From: Massilia terrae | GTDB lineage: Bacteria > Pseudomonadota > Gammaproteobacteria > Burkholderiales > Burkholderiaceae_D | Assembly: GCF_024753145.1 (NCBI RefSeq) | Contig: NZ_JANUGU010000006.1 | Coordinates: 267,914-331,913 of the forward strand | Length of the DNA: 64,000 bases | Direction of reading: 5' to 3' | Shown here: in pieces, positions 49,318 to 60,942 of the stretch | Layout of the letters: each line of letters opens with the position of its first letter | How positions within the stretch are numbered: the stretch's first letter is position 1 | Translations under genes and position numbers: made by a program | Notes under the pieces: model-generated | The model's database searches: none | Told to the model about the DNA's origin: nothing | The model's input: only the letters and a program-made list of their open reading frames with translations

Positions 49318-50241
49318 TTATCGCTTGGTGGTGGTGGGCGCCGCGGCATGCTGCGCCGGTGCCGGGTTGGCGGCGGCCAGCACTTCCACCGTCGCCGTCT
49401 GGCCCGCGACCAGGCGCACATCGGCGGGCACGCTGTCGATGGCGACGCGCACCGGGATGCGCTGCGCGAGGCGCACCCAGTTGAAAGTCGGGTTCACGTT
49501 CGGCAGCAAGTTCGCGCCGGTGCTGCGGTCGCGGTCCGCGATGCCCTCGGCGAAGCTTTCGACGTGGCCCGCGATCGCCTGCTTCGTGCCCATCAGCTTC
49601 ACGCTCACCTTGTCGTTCAGGTGGATGCGCGGCAGCTTGGTCTCCTCGAAGTAGCCCTCGATGTAGAAGGACTTGCTGTCCACGATCGCCAGCACCGGAT
49701 GGCTGGCCGCCGCGTACTCGCCCTCGCGCAGGTCGAGGTTGGTGACGAAGCCGTCGATGCCGGACACGATGCGGGTACGCTCCAGATTCAGCTTGGCGGT
49801 GTCGCGGTTGACTTCCGCCTGCGCCAACGCGGCGCGCGCCTGGTCGGTCCTGGTCTGGCCTTGTTCGCGCGTTTCTTGCGATACGAGATCATCGAGCTGC
49901 GTGTTGCGCTTGTTCTCGCGCTGCGCCTGCGCCAGCGCGGCTTGGGCGGCCAGCACGCTGGCGTCGGCCTGGCGCAGCGCCAGCTCGAAGCGCGCGCGGT
50001 CGACGTCGAACAGCGGATCGCCCTTCTTCACTTGCTGGTTGTCGTGCACGTAGACCTTGGTGACGAAGCCGGTGACGTCCGGCGCCACCTGCACCACGTA
50101 GGCTTTCACGCGGCCGTCGCGCGTCCACGGATCGACCTCGTAGTAGCGCCACAGCTGCAAGCCGGCGTAGATGGCGGCGGCCAGCGCCACCAGAGTAATC
50201 GCGACCCGGCCCACAGCCGGAATGATGTTTTTCTTGACCAT
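49318..50241 (-). CDS. aaeA: AaeA-like periplasmic adaptor (HlyD family)
   Basis: 307 residues from ATG 50241. N-terminal helix VAITLVALAAAIYAGLQLW, the segment WTRDGRVKAYVVQVAPDVTG typical of AaeA/EmrA, a lipoyl half-motif (VYVHDNQQVKKGDPLFDVD), a coiled coil (~80-150) and DGFVTNLDLREGEYAAASHP. It joins the FUSC inner-membrane pump to the outer-membrane channel. The DUF1656 stop is 1 base before the start. Confidence 0.9.
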   Translation of the reverse strand: MVKKNIIPAVGRVAITLVALAAAIYAGLQLWRYYEVDPWTRDGRVKAYVVQVAPDVTGFVTKVYVHDNQQVKKGDPLFDVDRARFELALRQADASVLAAQAALAQAQRENKRNTQLDDLVSQETREQGQTRTDQARAALAQAEVNRDTAKLNLERTRIVSGIDGFVTNLDLREGEYAAASHPVLAIVDSKSFYIEGYFEETKLPRIHLNDKVSVKLMGTKQAIAGHVESFAEGIADRDRSTGANLLPNVNPTFNWVRLAQRIPVRVAIDSVPADVRLVAGQTATVEVLAAANPAPAQHAAAPTTTKR

Positions 50242-50242
50242 G

Positions 50243-50449
50243 TCAGGACCAGTTGGATGCGAAATGTGCGAGGCTGCCCAGTACGATGACGAACAGCGAA
50301 AGATCAAACAGCGCCGGGTGCCACACCAGGCGATAAAAGCCGGCGCGCGCAAGCAGGCTGCCCAGCACGCGCGAGACCAGCAGCGCCGGCAGCATCAACA
50401 GCAGCAGCGGCGGCATGTACAGGCCGAAGAGACTGACTTCGCCGATCAT
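50243..50449 (-). CDS. DUF1656 small membrane protein (AaeX-like)
   Basis: 68 residues, two helices (YMPPLLLLMLPALLVSRVL and LFDLSLFVIVLGSLAHF), beginning MIGEVSLFGLY as in DUF1656. This family always sits between the AaeB-type pump and the AaeA-type adaptor; its role is unknown. Its ATG overlaps the FUSC stop (ATGA). Confidence 0.9.
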   Translation of the reverse strand: MIGEVSLFGLYMPPLLLLMLPALLVSRVLGSLLARAGFYRLVWHPALFDLSLFVIVLGSLAHFASNWS

Positions 50450-52491
50450 TGAGTTTCCTTTTCAAGCACGGGTGAAGGCAGGTAGGCAGCGGCGCGCGGG
50501 AACAGGTCGCGCCGGATGCCCGCCAGCGCGGCCACGGCCTGGGTTTGCCCGACGGATGCCATGTCCTCGCAGACCGCACGCAGCGCGTTGTCGAGTGATC
50601 CAAGCAAGTGAGCTTCGTTGGCCTCGATGACTTGAGGGCGCGATTCGAAGTGGCGCGCCAGGTCGGCCATCGCCACTGCGATCGACGCCTGGCTGCGTCC
50701 TAGTTCGCCGCGCGCCGCCGCAAGGTGCGACATGTTCAGGCCGATGCGCAGGTCCTTCAGCGCATCGGTCGCCGGCAGGTCCTGCTGCTTGCCCGCCAGC
50801 TGAAGGCGCGGCGTGAGCAGCGAGATCCGGTCGACCATGCGTGCCGAGAATTCGGACACCGACGGCACCTTGTCGCCACGGCCTATGCCTGCCAGTTCGC
50901 TCCATCCCGCCTTCAACAGCCGGCGCGCCGTGAATCCCGCGCCTACCGTGCGGAACAGGCGCGTGGTGAGCGCCGCCATCCAGATACCGGCGATTTGCGC
51001 CAGCGTGCTGTTGACGAACGTGATCATGTCTGCGTTGCGCGTGTCCACCATGGCCAGCGTGCCGGCGAGGCCGAACAGGAAGGGCATCGCCTGGCCGAAG
51101 TTTGCCGGACGCGCCAGCAGCACGCCCAGCACGAAGAAGGTCGGCGCGCATACCAGCACCAAGGATTCGAAGTTGTTCACCGCGGGCAGGATCCCCAGCA
51201 CGTACAGCGCAGACAGCGGGACCGACCACAGCGTCCACTTCAGGAAGCCGGTGATGAACGGGACCGGATCGTCCTGCGTCGAAAAGAAGCAACACATCAC
51301 CGCCGCGAACATCGGCACCACGGAGCCCGAGGGCCAGCCGGTGATGATCCAGAAAGCGCAGCCGGCCAACACGCCGATCAGCGCGCCCAGCGCGGACATC
51401 AGCGCCATGCCGCGGTCCAGATGCAGCGCGGCCGCTCCGGCCGGCTCCAGGTCGCGCGCTTGCGGCGGCAGGCTGCCGTGGACGCCGGCATCGATATGGC
51501 CGCGTAGCGCCTGCGCCGCCACGCACGCATCGATCAGCGCGCGCAGGCGCAGCGCCAGGTTCACTTCGACCAGCTCCTGCCAGCTCGACGCGCGCCCAAC
51601 TGCAGGCGTGAGCTCGTCGATCTGCGCACGCAGCGCGTGTTCGCGAAGAAGGTCGACTTCGCCGCGGCGGCTGTTGGCCCAGTCGCGCACGTCGTCCAGC
51701 ACCGCGCGCCAGCGCAGCGAGACGCCTTCCGCGCCCAGTTCACGCAGCGTCTTCAGGCGGTCCTCGATCCCGGACAGCAGCGGCATCATGGTCGCCAAGC
51801 GATCCTGCAGCGCGTGGATCGCATTCGAGGTCCAGCGCAAGTGTGAGGTATCGAAGGGCAGGTGGGTCGACATCATGCGCAGCTCGGTGATGTCGGCGGC
51901 CAGCTTGCGACGGTCCTTCTGCGCGTCGCCCGACAGCGACAGCGCGTCGGTGATCCAGTGCTGGGCGTCGCGCAGCGCGTTGTCCAGGCGCGCCAGCAGC
52001 ACCGGCGCGAAGCTCTGCGGCAGCACCAGCGAATGGATCAACGTCGCGCAGCCCATGCCGAGCAGGATCTCCTCGACGCGCGCGAGGCCGGTGTCGAAGA
52101 TCGTGTCCGGCCGGTCGACCGAAGGGAAGGCGATCAGCGCGCAGGTGTACCCGGCCAGCATGACCACGTACGAGCGCGGCGTGCGGTCCAGCAGCGAGAT
52201 GTACAGGCACACCGCGACCCACAGCGCGATGCCGAGCGAGAGCAGCTCCGGCGAATTGACCAGGTTCGGCACCAGCAGCACCGCGCCGGCCGCGCCGAGA
52301 AAGGTGCCGGCCAGGCGGTAGATGGCTTTCGAGCGCGTCGGCCCGGCGAACGGCGCGGACACGATGTACGCGGTCATCATCGCCCAGAACGGACGCGGCA
52401 AGCCGATACGCAGCGACACGTACACGGCGAGCATCGAGGCAGCGAAACTTTTAACGGAGAAGAGCGCCTCTTGAAGTGTGGGCGCCCTCAC
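50446..52491 (-). CDS. aaeB: FUSC-family aromatic-acid efflux pump (AaeB-like)
   Basis: 681 residues. Two membrane blocks of about five or six helices (~15-170 and ~365-505), each followed by a cytoplasmic domain, the FUSC layout. E. coli AaeB exports p-hydroxybenzoate and related acids; here the substrate is inferred. GTG 52491 overlaps the MarR stop (GTGA). Confidence 0.9.
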   Translation of the reverse strand: MRAPTLQEALFSVKSFAASMLAVYVSLRIGLPRPFWAMMTAYIVSAPFAGPTRSKAIYRLAGTFLGAAGAVLLVPNLVNSPELLSLGIALWVAVCLYISLLDRTPRSYVVMLAGYTCALIAFPSVDRPDTIFDTGLARVEEILLGMGCATLIHSLVLPQSFAPVLLARLDNALRDAQHWITDALSLSGDAQKDRRKLAADITELRMMSTHLPFDTSHLRWTSNAIHALQDRLATMMPLLSGIEDRLKTLRELGAEGVSLRWRAVLDDVRDWANSRRGEVDLLREHALRAQIDELTPAVGRASSWQELVEVNLALRLRALIDACVAAQALRGHIDAGVHGSLPPQARDLEPAGAAALHLDRGMALMSALGALIGVLAGCAFWIITGWPSGSVVPMFAAVMCCFFSTQDDPVPFITGFLKWTLWSVPLSALYVLGILPAVNNFESLVLVCAPTFFVLGVLLARPANFGQAMPFLFGLAGTLAMVDTRNADMITFVNSTLAQIAGIWMAALTTRLFRTVGAGFTARRLLKAGWSELAGIGRGDKVPSVSEFSARMVDRISLLTPRLQLAGKQQDLPATDALKDLRIGLNMSHLAAARGELGRSQASIAVAMADLARHFESRPQVIEANEAHLLGSLDNALRAVCEDMASVGQTQAVAALAGIRRDLFPRAAAYLPSPVLEKETQ

Positions 52492-52958
52492 GAATGCTTG
52501 CGCCCGGGGGCGTCTTTGTCGGCGGCTTCGATGGCGGCGGTCAGGCCGGTCAGCACGCGCATGCAGGCATGGACGTCGTCTTCAGCGATGTCGGCGAACA
52601 GCTTGCGGCGGAAGGGAATCAGCGCCTCCTCCATGCCGGCGGCGCGACGCGCGCCTTCAGCGGTGAGGTGCAGGGTCTTGGCGCGGCGGTCGATCGCGTC
52701 CTCGCGGCGCTCGACCAGGCCGATTTCAATCAGGTGGTCGGTGACGCGCACCAGCGACGAGGGCTCCACGCCGAGCGTATCGGCCAGCACGCCGCAGCGC
52801 ACGCCTTCGCCGAGGCGGCCCATGATCAGCACCGGCAGGCCGGTCGCCTGTGACAGGCCGTACTCCGACGTGACCTTGTCCACGGCGGCGCGGTAGGCGC
52901 GCCCGACTTGGGGGAGCATCGAAACGAGGGTCATCAGGGTTTGGTCGTAGGACGGCAT
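52488..52958 (-). CDS. MarR-family regulator of the efflux operon
   Basis: 156 residues from ATG 52958 (a TTG at 52970 is in frame). Winged-helix core: VLADTLGVEPSSLVRVTDHL (recognition helix), then the wing GLVERREDAIDRRAKTLHLT. MarR proteins usually release DNA on binding phenolic ligands, fitting a first gene that controls the pump it is coupled to. It probably also represses itself; no operator could be defined in the upstream spacer. Confidence 0.9.
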   Translation of the reverse strand: MPSYDQTLMTLVSMLPQVGRAYRAAVDKVTSEYGLSQATGLPVLIMGRLGEGVRCGVLADTLGVEPSSLVRVTDHLIEIGLVERREDAIDRRAKTLHLTAEGARRAAGMEEALIPFRRKLFADIAEDDVHACMRVLTGLTAAIEAADKDAPGRKHS

Positions 52959-53150
52959 GCGAGTCCGCAATCATCGTTAGTAGGCTAAAGTTTAGCATGC
53001 GAAGTATTTTTGCGCAAACTAGGCAACAACCTGACGACCGAGAAGGGTCAGATTCGCATCAGTTGACGTCTTTCAAGCCGGCGTCTTCTATTCTCTCGTT
53101 CAATCGAGGCTTGGGTGGACGGTTGTCAGTTCTCATCTAGGAGGCCTCGC

Positions 53151-53576
53151 ATGTCTCAGTTCTACAGCGATTTCAAGGAAAATATGGCGGCCCTCGGTCT
53201 GCCAGCACCTGAAAGTCTTTTCGGTTCAGTACAAAGTACGGTCACCACCGCAACGGCAATCCTGGCCTGTATCGATAAGTTTGGGACTAGAGTTACCGTC
53301 AAAGAGATGATCGGCGCTGGTACGCGACTGGAGGGCCTCGGTTCCGTTGGCGCTTGCTCCGCCGCGTTCTATGTCGGAGCCGTCATCGGAAGTCTCGCGG
53401 TTGCCTCAGGACGATCCCTTGGCAAAGGGACATCCTTGAGTGATGTCCTTGTCACAGTATCCCGCTGGGGCTTTTCTCGGCAGTGGCTGGTCCCATTTCT
53501 CCAGAGGGTGCCCGGCGTCTACAACCCCGGAGTGGCTACGCGAGCTAACTACCGGCACTATGCGACAGTGGTATGA
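53151..53576 (+). CDS. Hypothetical protein with hydrophobic middle (accessory island)
   Basis: 141 residues from ATG 53151, with AGGAGG 6 bases upstream. The middle (GSVGACSAAFYVGAVIGSLAVA) is hydrophobic and Gly/Ala-rich, like a membrane-inserting segment. The rest is polar. No family recognised. The following gene overlaps it by four bases (ATGA). The region reads as less GC-rich than the neighbours, suggesting recent gain. Confidence 0.65.
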   Translation: MSQFYSDFKENMAALGLPAPESLFGSVQSTVTTATAILACIDKFGTRVTVKEMIGAGTRLEGLGSVGACSAAFYVGAVIGSLAVASGRSLGKGTSLSDVLVTVSRWGFSRQWLVPFLQRVPGVYNPGVATRANYRHYATVV

Positions 53577-53755
53577 AAGATCGCGCATTTTTGCTCGTCA
53601 CCGGCCTGCTCTTTGCCAGCCTCGGATGGGCGATCTGGCATTTTTTCGGGCTAGATTCGCCGTGGGTAATTTCCATCGTCCTGCTCGTCGCAGTTATTGC
53701 AGACAACGCCCGCCTCCGCCGCCGGTTGCGTAGCAAAAGCGAGGACGATATTTGA
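53573..53755 (+). CDS. Small membrane protein, partner of the preceding gene
   Basis: 60 residues: two adjacent hydrophobic segments (AFLLVTGLLFASLGWAIWHF and WVISIVLLVAVIADNA), then a basic/acidic tail. ATGA overlap with the upstream gene indicates co-translation. Function unknown. Confidence 0.6.
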   Translation: MKDRAFLLVTGLLFASLGWAIWHFFGLDSPWVISIVLLVAVIADNARLRRRLRSKSEDDI

Positions 53756-53906
53756 GCGTGCTTGCCGAGCGAGCGTTGATGTTGTGCGCGGTCGTGATTG
53801 TGACCTGTCCGCGACCGAAAGGCCTCCTTCCGATAATCGCACCATCATCATCAACGAACGGGCGGGCTGCGACCGCAGATTGATCCTGGGAATAGCGTAC
53901 TATTGT

Positions 53907-54422
53907 TCAAACAGTCGACGTCAACTGCTTGTGTTGAATAGAGGACGCTCCTTCGGGCGAAGGAAGCATTACCGCTGCACGAATTGCCTCGACGGTTGGT
54001 TTATTACGTGACTGAAAACGGATCGTTCGTATCCCTGCTTGTTCGAGCCGGCTGTCTCGCACTTCATCCTTTGCCCGTGAATGCGTTCTATCGTCCAGTT
54101 CGAGGACCGCGACGATATTGCATCGCTCGTCGCAAATCAGATAATCAACCCGCTGTTGCGCGATTCTAAGGTGGTCACTAGAAGCCTGCTTCTTCTCACG
54201 GCTGGCCGGCTCCAACAGGGCGGACATGGCGACTTGAGGAAATACGTAATACTCTGGCAACGCGTGGATGATCCTTCCAAAGAATTCCATCTCGTTGTCA
54301 GTTAGAAGCTTGCGCGCCCTGTACTTTCCCTCTCTGCGCCCGGACTTCTTCGAACTAAGGAGAGCCGAAATTATCACTGCAACGAAAATGATGATTAGCG
54401 GAATAAGAATTTGTTTGTTCAT
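53907..54422 (-). CDS. Membrane-anchored DUF2726 (nuclease-like fold) protein
   Basis: 171 residues from ATG 54422. N-terminal helix ~5-22 (ILIPLIIIFVAVIISALL), basic linker, then DUF2726 (~40-150: LLTDNEMEFFGRIIHALPE; RVDYLICDERCNIVAVLELD). Asp93, Glu108 and Asp110 sit like a PD-(D/E)xK site, though nuclease activity is not shown. Its ATG overlaps the stop of the HNH endonuclease gene (ATGA), so the pair is coupled. Confidence 0.75.
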   Translation of the reverse strand: MNKQILIPLIIIFVAVIISALLSSKKSGRREGKYRARKLLTDNEMEFFGRIIHALPEYYVFPQVAMSALLEPASREKKQASSDHLRIAQQRVDYLICDERCNIVAVLELDDRTHSRAKDEVRDSRLEQAGIRTIRFQSRNKPTVEAIRAAVMLPSPEGASSIQHKQLTSTV

Positions 54423-55390
54423 TTTTTGAGCACCCATTTCCTGTGGAATGCCAAGAACATCGCCTGCTTATGTAGTGAACCGACGTTGAGCACTTCGGGG
54501 ATCGACCAGCGTCTCAAGATTTCGCGATCCAATAACGGTGAAACGATTAGATCGCCGTTATCCGTGAACGATATCATTCCTTTGTCAAAAAGATGATCAA
54601 CGTGCGGAGCAAGGAGAAGCCCATTGCACCCGTTGAGTTTCTCCATATCGGTACAGTCTTTCCACGGTTTGATGTGGCTCGCGCGAAGGTTTCTCGGGTC
54701 GCTCACGCCAGTTACGCGGCATGCCTTTTCATTTCGGCGCACGTTTATTTTGAACAATCCCTGCCCACGTCGGGATTTGACCAATTGCTCTTTCATTGTT
54801 GGACCAATATCCGTGCGCCCAACTATTGCCGCCTCAAGGTTGGAGCACACGATTTCTTGCTCGAGATCCTGGCGGCGACCAATCACAGTTTCGTACTCGC
54901 GTCCGATCAGCCCGATAAGGATCCCGGCCATATGCTGAGGAACCCGCGTCAGATAGACAGACTGAAGACCATCTCCGTTCTCTTGAAGAGGCGAGTACTT
55001 TTCTGGCAAGTAGGGCCGGATCTGATCGATATGGTCTTTTGGTCGTACCGGCCGCGCCAGTTCCGTGAACTCAATTGGAACAAACCAGCCAATGTTGGAC
55101 CAGTTGTCGCCAGCTTTGTCAAAGACGGGCTTCGCGCTGCTATAGGCACCGCCTGTCGCAATACCGACTGCCTTTATAAGGGTATCGCTGAAGGAAAAGA
55201 CGATATCGCCGGAGCGAACGTCTGTCATGTAATCGTAGAACTGGTTTCTATGACCATTCGATTTCGTCTTGGGGGACCACAGAAAGCCGCCAGAGATTTC
55301 TTCAGTATAGGTTTGGTTCTGATTCACCCACCAGCAGTTAGCTATTGGAAGCAGGTTTCCAGTTGAGGGCAATGGGATATGTTGGTTCAC
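54419..55390 (-). CDS. EVE-like / HNH endonuclease (possible modification-dependent restriction enzyme)
   Basis: 323 residues. Residues ~10-165 resemble an EVE/PUA-type modified-base reader (GGFLWSPKTKSNGHRNQFYD; VRSGDIVFSF; VGIATGGA; GWFVPIEF). Residues ~220-285 are an HNH_2 nuclease (CRVTGVSDPRNLRASHIKPW; CNGLLLAPHVDHLFDKGMIS), with His239, Asn256 and His266 in place. This layout matches the EVE-HNH type IV restriction enzymes (for example VcaM4I), which cut DNA carrying modified bases. Target and activity here are inferred. It is followed by the coupled DUF2726 gene, and no methyltransferase is nearby. Confidence 0.78.
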   Translation of the reverse strand: MNQHIPLPSTGNLLPIANCWWVNQNQTYTEEISGGFLWSPKTKSNGHRNQFYDYMTDVRSGDIVFSFSDTLIKAVGIATGGAYSSAKPVFDKAGDNWSNIGWFVPIEFTELARPVRPKDHIDQIRPYLPEKYSPLQENGDGLQSVYLTRVPQHMAGILIGLIGREYETVIGRRQDLEQEIVCSNLEAAIVGRTDIGPTMKEQLVKSRRGQGLFKINVRRNEKACRVTGVSDPRNLRASHIKPWKDCTDMEKLNGCNGLLLAPHVDHLFDKGMISFTDNGDLIVSPLLDREILRRWSIPEVLNVGSLHKQAMFLAFHRKWVLKK

Positions 55391-55517
55391 TAGGCTCTCC
55401 AGTCACAAAGTGCGATGGATAATGAGTCAACATTTTACTCCTGCAGCGGGATTTTGATGTCAAATAGAAATTGAACGTTTTGGGGCTTTAAGTACCCCGA
55501 TGCTTTTGTTCACACAA

Positions 55518-55545
55518 AGAAAAAGGACCCGGCGAAGGGGTCCTT
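55518..55545 (-). terminator. Terminator of gyrB
   Basis: On the minus strand, stem AAGGACCC / GGGTCCTT with a 7-base loop, then TTTC, about 25 bases after the gyrB stop. Confidence 0.85.
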
Positions 55546-55570
55546 GTAAAGAGAGCTGTTGCGATACGGC

Positions 55571-58087
<2,517 letters not shown>

Positions 58088-58150
58088 TTAAAACTGTGTT
58101 CGGGCAAATGCTGATGCCGCTTGTGCCGGCTTTAGCCACTCACCTCAAAA

Positions 58151-58236
58151 CCGTCATCCCGGCGAAGGCCGGGATCCATAGACCGTGTGCTACTTCGGAA
58201 AGTCAGCATGGGCCCCGGCCTTCGCCGGGGCGACGG
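58151..58236. repeat. Intergenic palindromic repeat, type 1, copy 4
   Basis: CCGTCATCCCGGCGAAGGCC with GGGATCCATAG at the left; CAGCATGGGCCCCGGCCTTC ending GCCGGGGCGACGG at the right. It fills most of the dnaN-gyrB spacer. Confidence 0.8.
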
Positions 58237-58255
58237 TGCAAACGGTGCGGCTCGA

Positions 58256-59362
58256 TTAAATCCGCATCGGCATGACGACGTATTTGAAGTCGCCGTTGTC
58301 AGGAATCGAAATCAGCGCCGACGAATTCGAATCGCCCAGCGAGATGTTCACCTGGTCGCACTTCAGGTTGTTCAGCACGTCGAGCAGGTAGGTGACGTTG
58401 AAACCGATGTCGATCTTGTCGCCGCCGTAGTCGATTTCCAGTTCTTCCACCGCCTCTTCCTGGTCGGCGTTGGTCGAGCTGATCTTCATCACGCCCGGCT
58501 CGATCACGCAGCGCACACCCTTGAACTTGTCGCTGGTCATGATCGCGGCGCGCTGCAGCGAACGCAGCAGTTCGTCGCGGCTGATCGTGAAGTCGTTCTT
58601 GTAGCCCTTCGGGACCACGCGGGTGTAATCCGGAAACTTGCCCTCGACCAGCTTCGACACCAGCTCGATGTCGGCGAAGGTCAGCTTCACCTGCGAGGCG
58701 GCGATGTCCAGCTGGACCGTGTCGTCCGACTCTTCCAGCAGGCGCTGCAGCTCGATGATGGTCTTGCGCGGGATGATCACTTCCTGGCGCGCGAACGACT
58801 GCTCGGTCTCGACCTGGCAGAACGCCAGGCGGTGGCCGTCGGTGGCGACCGCGATCACGTTGTGACCGTCCAGCACCAGTAGCAGGCCGTTCAGATAGTA
58901 GCGGATGTCCTGCTGCGCCATCGAGAAGTGCACCATGTTGAACAGGTGCTTCAGGGTCTTCTGCGGCAGGGTCACGCTGGCGTTGTAGCTGTCGGCCACC
59001 GACACGGTCGGGAATTCCTCGGCGGCCAGGGTCTGCAGGGCGAAGCGCGATTTGCCGCTTTGCACCGTCAGGCGCTTGTTCAGCAGGGTCAGCGAGACGT
59101 CGCCCGATTCCGGCAGCGCGCGCAGGATGTCCAGCAGCTTGCGCGCGGCAACCGTGGTGCCGGTGACCTCGGCGCCCGAGCCGATGGACGCGTGCGTCGT
59201 GATCTGCACCTCGGTGTCGGTCGACAGGAAGGACACGTTCTCGCCGTCTTTGCGGATGAGGATATTGGCCAGAATCGGCATAGTGTGCCGACGCTCGACA
59301 ATACCACTCACAATCTGCAAGGGCCGGAGCAGCGTGTCGCGGGTGGTTTTGACCAGTTGCAT
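58256..59362 (-). CDS. dnaN: DNA polymerase III beta subunit (sliding clamp)
   Basis: 368 residues, three repeated clamp domains; start MQLVKTTRDTLLRPLQIVSG is canonical. It forms the ring that holds replicative and translesion polymerases (including the DinB encoded at 1.1-2.2 kb) on DNA. The hydrophobic partner groove near the C-terminus (YVVMPMRI) is present. It lies between dnaA and gyrB. Confidence 0.98.
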   Translation of the reverse strand: MQLVKTTRDTLLRPLQIVSGIVERRHTMPILANILIRKDGENVSFLSTDTEVQITTHASIGSGAEVTGTTVAARKLLDILRALPESGDVSLTLLNKRLTVQSGKSRFALQTLAAEEFPTVSVADSYNASVTLPQKTLKHLFNMVHFSMAQQDIRYYLNGLLLVLDGHNVIAVATDGHRLAFCQVETEQSFARQEVIIPRKTIIELQRLLEESDDTVQLDIAASQVKLTFADIELVSKLVEGKFPDYTRVVPKGYKNDFTISRDELLRSLQRAAIMTSDKFKGVRCVIEPGVMKISSTNADQEEAVEELEIDYGGDKIDIGFNVTYLLDVLNNLKCDQVNISLGDSNSSALISIPDNGDFKYVVMPMRI

Positions 59363-59464
59363 AGTTATCCCTCAGGTTGTATTTATGAAAACTTTGTCTT
59401 GCAGGACAATCAGTACTATTTTGCCAGAATTTCCTGACTGAACTTCACTTCTGAACCCCCACCT

Positions 59465-59546
59465 CGTCGTTCCCGCGCAGGCGGGAACCCATGCTGAGTA
59501 TCCCGTTACGCGGTCTATGGGTCCCCGCCTGCGCGGGGACGACGGT
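59465..59546. repeat. Intergenic palindromic repeat, type 1, copy 5
   Basis: CGTCGTTCCCGCGCAGGCGG with GAACCCATGCTGAG at the left; CTATGGGTCCCCGCCTGCGC ending GGGGACGACGG at the right. Here the internal CCATGCTGAG and TCTATGG motifs are swapped relative to the other copies, as if the whole element were inverted. It lies between dnaA and dnaN. Confidence 0.8.
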
Positions 59547-59562
59547 TTTAAAGGGGTCGTAT

Positions 59563-60942
59563 TTATCCCTTTAACGTCTGCTCCAGCACGTGCAGCTCAT
59601 GATTCACTTCCGGACTCTTCTGCCTGTCCCCGGCAATCTTGCGCACCGCATGCAGCACGGTGGTGTGATCCCGGCCGCCGAACAGCTCGCCGATCTCCGG
59701 CAGGCTCTTCTGGGTCAGCTCCTTGGCCAGGTACATCGCAATCTGGCGCGGGCGGGCGATGTTGGCCGGCCGGCGCTTCGAGTACATGTCCGCGACCTTG
59801 ATGTTGAAAAAGTCCGCGACCGTCTTCTGGATGTTTTCCACCGAAATCTGGCGGTTCTGCACCGACAACAGGTCCTTCAGTGCTTCCTTGACGATGTCGA
59901 TCGTGATTTCCCGCCCGTGGAAGCGCGAGTACGCCAGGATCTTGCGCAGCGCGCCTTCCAGCTCGCGCACGTTCGAGCGCAGGTGCTTGGCCACGAAGAA
60001 AGCCACGTCGTCCGACAGCGTCACACCGTCCTGCTGCGCCTTCTTCAGCAAGATCGCCACCCGCATCTCCAGCTCCGGCGGCTCGATCGCGACCGTCAGG
60101 CCGGAGTCGAAACGCGAGATCAGGCGGTCGTCCATGCCCGTGATCTCTTTCGGGTAGGTATCGCTGGTGATGATGATCTGCTTCTTGGCCGCAATCAGCG
60201 CCTCGAACGCGTAGAAAAACTCTTCCTGCGTCCGGCTCTTGCCGCCGAAGAACTGGATATCGTCGATCAGCAGCATGTCCAGCGAGTGATAGTAATGCTT
60301 GAAATCGTCGAAGCCTTTGCGCTGGTACGCGGTCACGACGTCGCGCACATACTGTTCCGCGTGGATATAGCGGATGCGCGCGCCCGGCTGGTCCGCCATC
60401 ACCTGGTTGCCGATCGCGTGGATCAGGTGGGTCTTACCGAGGCCGACGCCGCCGTAGAAGAACAGCGGGTTGTACGACACGCCCGGATTGTTGGCGACCT
60501 GGATCGCGGCGGCGCGCGCCAGCTGGTTGGCCTTACCGGTCACCAGGCTGTCGAAGGTCAGGTCCGGGTTCACACGGCTCTGCTCGCGCTTGGGCGAGTT
60601 GGCGATGTTGATATTGTCCGGGCTGGACGACAGCATCGGCGCCATCGGGCGCATGTCCTGCTGGGGTTCGGGCGCGGCGGCCGGGCCGAGCGGTTTCTTG
60701 TTCTTCGGGTCGAGCACGAACTGCACTTCAACCGGTGCTTCCCAATACTGGCAGGCGAGGGCCGTGATGCGCGGCGCAAACTGCGACTTCACCATGTCGA
60801 GTTTGAAGCGGTTCGGCGCGGCGATGCGCAGCTTGCCGTCCTCGTAGTCGAGGACGATCAGCGGCTTGATCCAAGCGCTGAATTGCTGCGGCGTCAGCTC
60901 GAGTTCCAGTTGCGCGGAACAGGACTGCCAGAAGTTTTCCAT
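59563..60942 (-). CDS. dnaA: Chromosomal replication initiator DnaA
   Basis: 459 residues from ATG 60942 ([20 protein letters not shown]), the usual betaproteobacterial start; an in-frame start at 60969 adds nine residues. Domain I ~1-85, linker II ~85-130. AAA+ domain III has Walker [12 protein letters not shown] and Walker [16 protein letters not shown]-binding domain IV is at the end ([27 protein letters not shown]). It binds DnaA boxes and melts oriC. Confidence 0.98.
   Translation of the reverse strand: MENFWQSCSAQLELELTPQQFSAWIKPLIVLDYEDGKLRIAAPNRFKLDMVKSQFAPRITALACQYWEAPVEVQFVLDPKNKKPLGPAAAPEPQQDMRPMAPMLSSSPDNINIANSPKREQSRVNPDLTFDSLVTGKANQLARAAAIQVANNPGVSYNPLFFYGGVGLGKTHLIHAIGNQVMADQPGARIRYIHAEQYVRDVVTAYQRKGFDDFKHYYHSLDMLLIDDIQFFGGKSRTQEEFFYAFEALIAAKKQIIITSDTYPKEITGMDDRLISRFDSGLTVAIEPPELEMRVAILLKKAQQDGVTLSDDVAFFVAKHLRSNVRELEGALRKILAYSRFHGREITIDIVKEALKDLLSVQNRQISVENIQKTVADFFNIKVADMYSKRRPANIARPRQIAMYLAKELTQKSLPEIGELFGGRDHTTVLHAVRKIAGDRQKSPEVNHELHVLEQTLKG

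Noticed and set aside
52959..53150. A MarR operator upstream of the efflux operon
   Set aside because: No convincing palindrome of the usual size was found, so none is annotated.
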